Assembly (NCBI RefSeq): GCF_932276165.1
Contig: NC_063994.1
Span: forward strand, 3,782,001-3,846,000
Length of the DNA: 64,000 bases
DNA from: Plutella xylostella
Lineage: Eukaryota > Arthropoda > Insecta > Lepidoptera > Plutellidae
Reading direction: 5' to 3'
Shown here: positions 63,096 through 64,000 of the stretch, in pieces
Layout: every line of letters begins with the position of its first letter
Position numbering within the stretch: the stretch's first letter is position 1
The notes under the pieces: generated by a model
Seen by the model: only the letters and a program-made list of their open reading frames with translations
The model's database searches: none
Told to the model about the DNA's origin: nothing
Translations under genes and position numbers: made by a program

Positions 63096-63285
63096 GTAAT
63101 ATTACACACGGTGCGGCTCGCCAGTTCTGTTTCTCGAACTTGGCTTGACACGCTACCGCGTGTCTAGATTTTGATTTATGAAGGGGTCAAAAGTAGCTCG
63201 AAATGGTTCGTGTAATATTACACACGGTGCGGCTCGCCAGTTCTGTTTCTCGAACTTGGCTTGACACGCTACCGCGTGTCTAGAT
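63096..63285 (+). repeat. tandem duplication, 116-bp spacing
   Basis: GTAATATTACACACGGTGCG through GACACGCTACCGCGTGTC-TAGAT occurs twice with no differences over about 73 bp. The unit contains the palindromes GTAATATTAC and GACACGC-TACC-GCGTGTC. Confidence 0.85.
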
Positions 63286-63827
63286 GAAGTACATTTAACA
63301 GAGCATCAGATTAAAAACGACAGAGTAAAAACGGTAAGAGTTTGTTAAAATTTTAAATTAAATCTTTCAATAAATTGTGGTCGTTTGGTGTCGGAATTTT
63401 GAAAGTGGAACTTTTTCATTGCCCGTGAGTAATAGTGAGTATATTAGACATAGTAGGCATGCTTTATAGTGGGTATTGCATTTACTTATACAAATATTAT
63501 ATTTCTGCGTTCCAGGAAAATACAACACCAATTACATGAGTATGAAAACAAATGAAATTGAAGCATATAGCTTGAGGCAAACCAGTGTGATACGGTTCTC
63601 ATACACTGGTTCAAATAGTATTTAATTACCTACCTAAATATTTTGATTACGATTATAATAAAGTATAATGTCAGTTTTTTATCTCTTCAAAACGATGTGT
63701 ACCTATTAGTTTACCTACCCTAATAGGAAGTGCATAATACAGGATGCCCCAGGTTAAAGTGCACATCCGAATCATAGTGATACAACTCGTCATTCTAAAC
63801 AACTTTTGTTCTAAGGTGGAATTTCAC

Positions 63828-63928
63828 CAAACGCTAAACGTATTTATTAGCCTATCAAACGTCTGTCAGTTATATAAAATGTATTTAAAATTTCATTGAA
63901 ATACAATTTTAAATACGTTTAGCGTTTG
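63828..63928. mobile_element. foldback MITE, 19-bp perfect arms
   Basis: CAAACGCTAAACGTATTTA and TAAATACGTTTAGCGTTTG around about 63 bp. Preceded by ATTCTAAACAACTTTTGTTCT, text shared with the foldback at 4020. Confidence 0.65.
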
Positions 63929-64000
63929 CTAAAAGTGTCCCTAAGACTTTTGAATATTGCGAATTTTGTTTTCGCTAATTCATAGAAACATCGTTGGTAA

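Larger units (their letters stand above)
61430..63431. mobile_element. TIR-bounded element, about 2 kb, composite
   Basis: CACTCACGGGCAGTGAAAAGG-TTCCAC at the left and GTGGAAC-TTTTTCATTGCCCGTGAG at the right are inverted. Inner inverted copies lie at 61530-61592 and 62303-62375 (ACATAAATGTAAAATAAGAG-CCAAGTTCAA). No transposase is readable. A LINE 3' end (about 61700-62100) and an RTE tail (62697-62860) are nested. Confidence 0.6.

Noticed and set aside
1..64000. CRISPR arrays, operons, phage or bacterial defence systems
   Set aside because: Introns, SINEs, TATA promoter and animal-type genes show eukaryotic nuclear DNA. No spaced identical short repeats with unique spacers were seen.

Overview
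This window looks like nuclear DNA of a moth or butterfly. It is AT-rich with small GT-AG exons. It is crowded with interspersed repeats of kinds common in Lepidoptera: tRNA-headed SINEs, RTE tails ending in runs of ATGATG, jockey/CR1-like LINE ends, and MITEs ending in ACAGGGTGTTGCAAAAAGGG. The organism call rests on repeat style and two insect-type genes, not on a database match. I recognise two host genes, both on the + strand. Nearly everything else is mobile DNA or its debris.

Gene 1 (788-22517) is the 3' two thirds of a calpain-15 / small optic lobes (sol) homologue. Fourteen exons join in frame to a TAG stop. They encode a RanBP2-type zinc finger, the full calpain protease core (Cys in exon 4, His and Asn in exon 8) and the C-terminal SOL-homology region. 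The 5' end lies outside the window. Its exon edges have been copied in tandem three times: the exon 1 donor (123-bp unit), exon 7 (three extra copies), and the tail of the last exon with the 3' UTR. Its introns hold a jockey-like LINE flanked by a 25-bp duplication of the exon 7 splice acceptor, and a nearly whole pogo-like transposon with a PHD-type finger, itself nested in another inverted-repeat element.

Region 25169-35544 is a head-to-tail segmental duplication: copy A 25169-31467, copy B 31468-35544. Each copy acts as the empty-site control for insertions in the other. A has an LTR-type element with a 5-bp target duplication and a LINE fragment. B has a SINE and a small MITE. Two short segments bounded by inverted repeats are flipped between A and B.

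Gene 2 (41284-53827) has a TATA box and six exons. It encodes a secreted protein of about 906 residues: signal peptide, very acidic/lysine-rich middle, Ser/Pro/Thr stretch, and a His/Gly/Lys-rich C-terminal part resembling an insect-only family of unknown function. A MITE carrying a CACGTG palindrome ends about 85 bp before its TATA box. Its first intron holds a TIR element with a 5S-rRNA-derived SINE nested inside.

Region 53828-64000 has no recognised host gene. It holds SINE, MITE and foldback copies, a recent 5'-truncated RTE insertion with an 11-bp target duplication, and a 2-kb TIR-bounded element. No CRISPR, operon or bacterial-type system is present. The most unusual features are the repeated exon-edge duplications in sol and the flipped segments between the two duplication copies.
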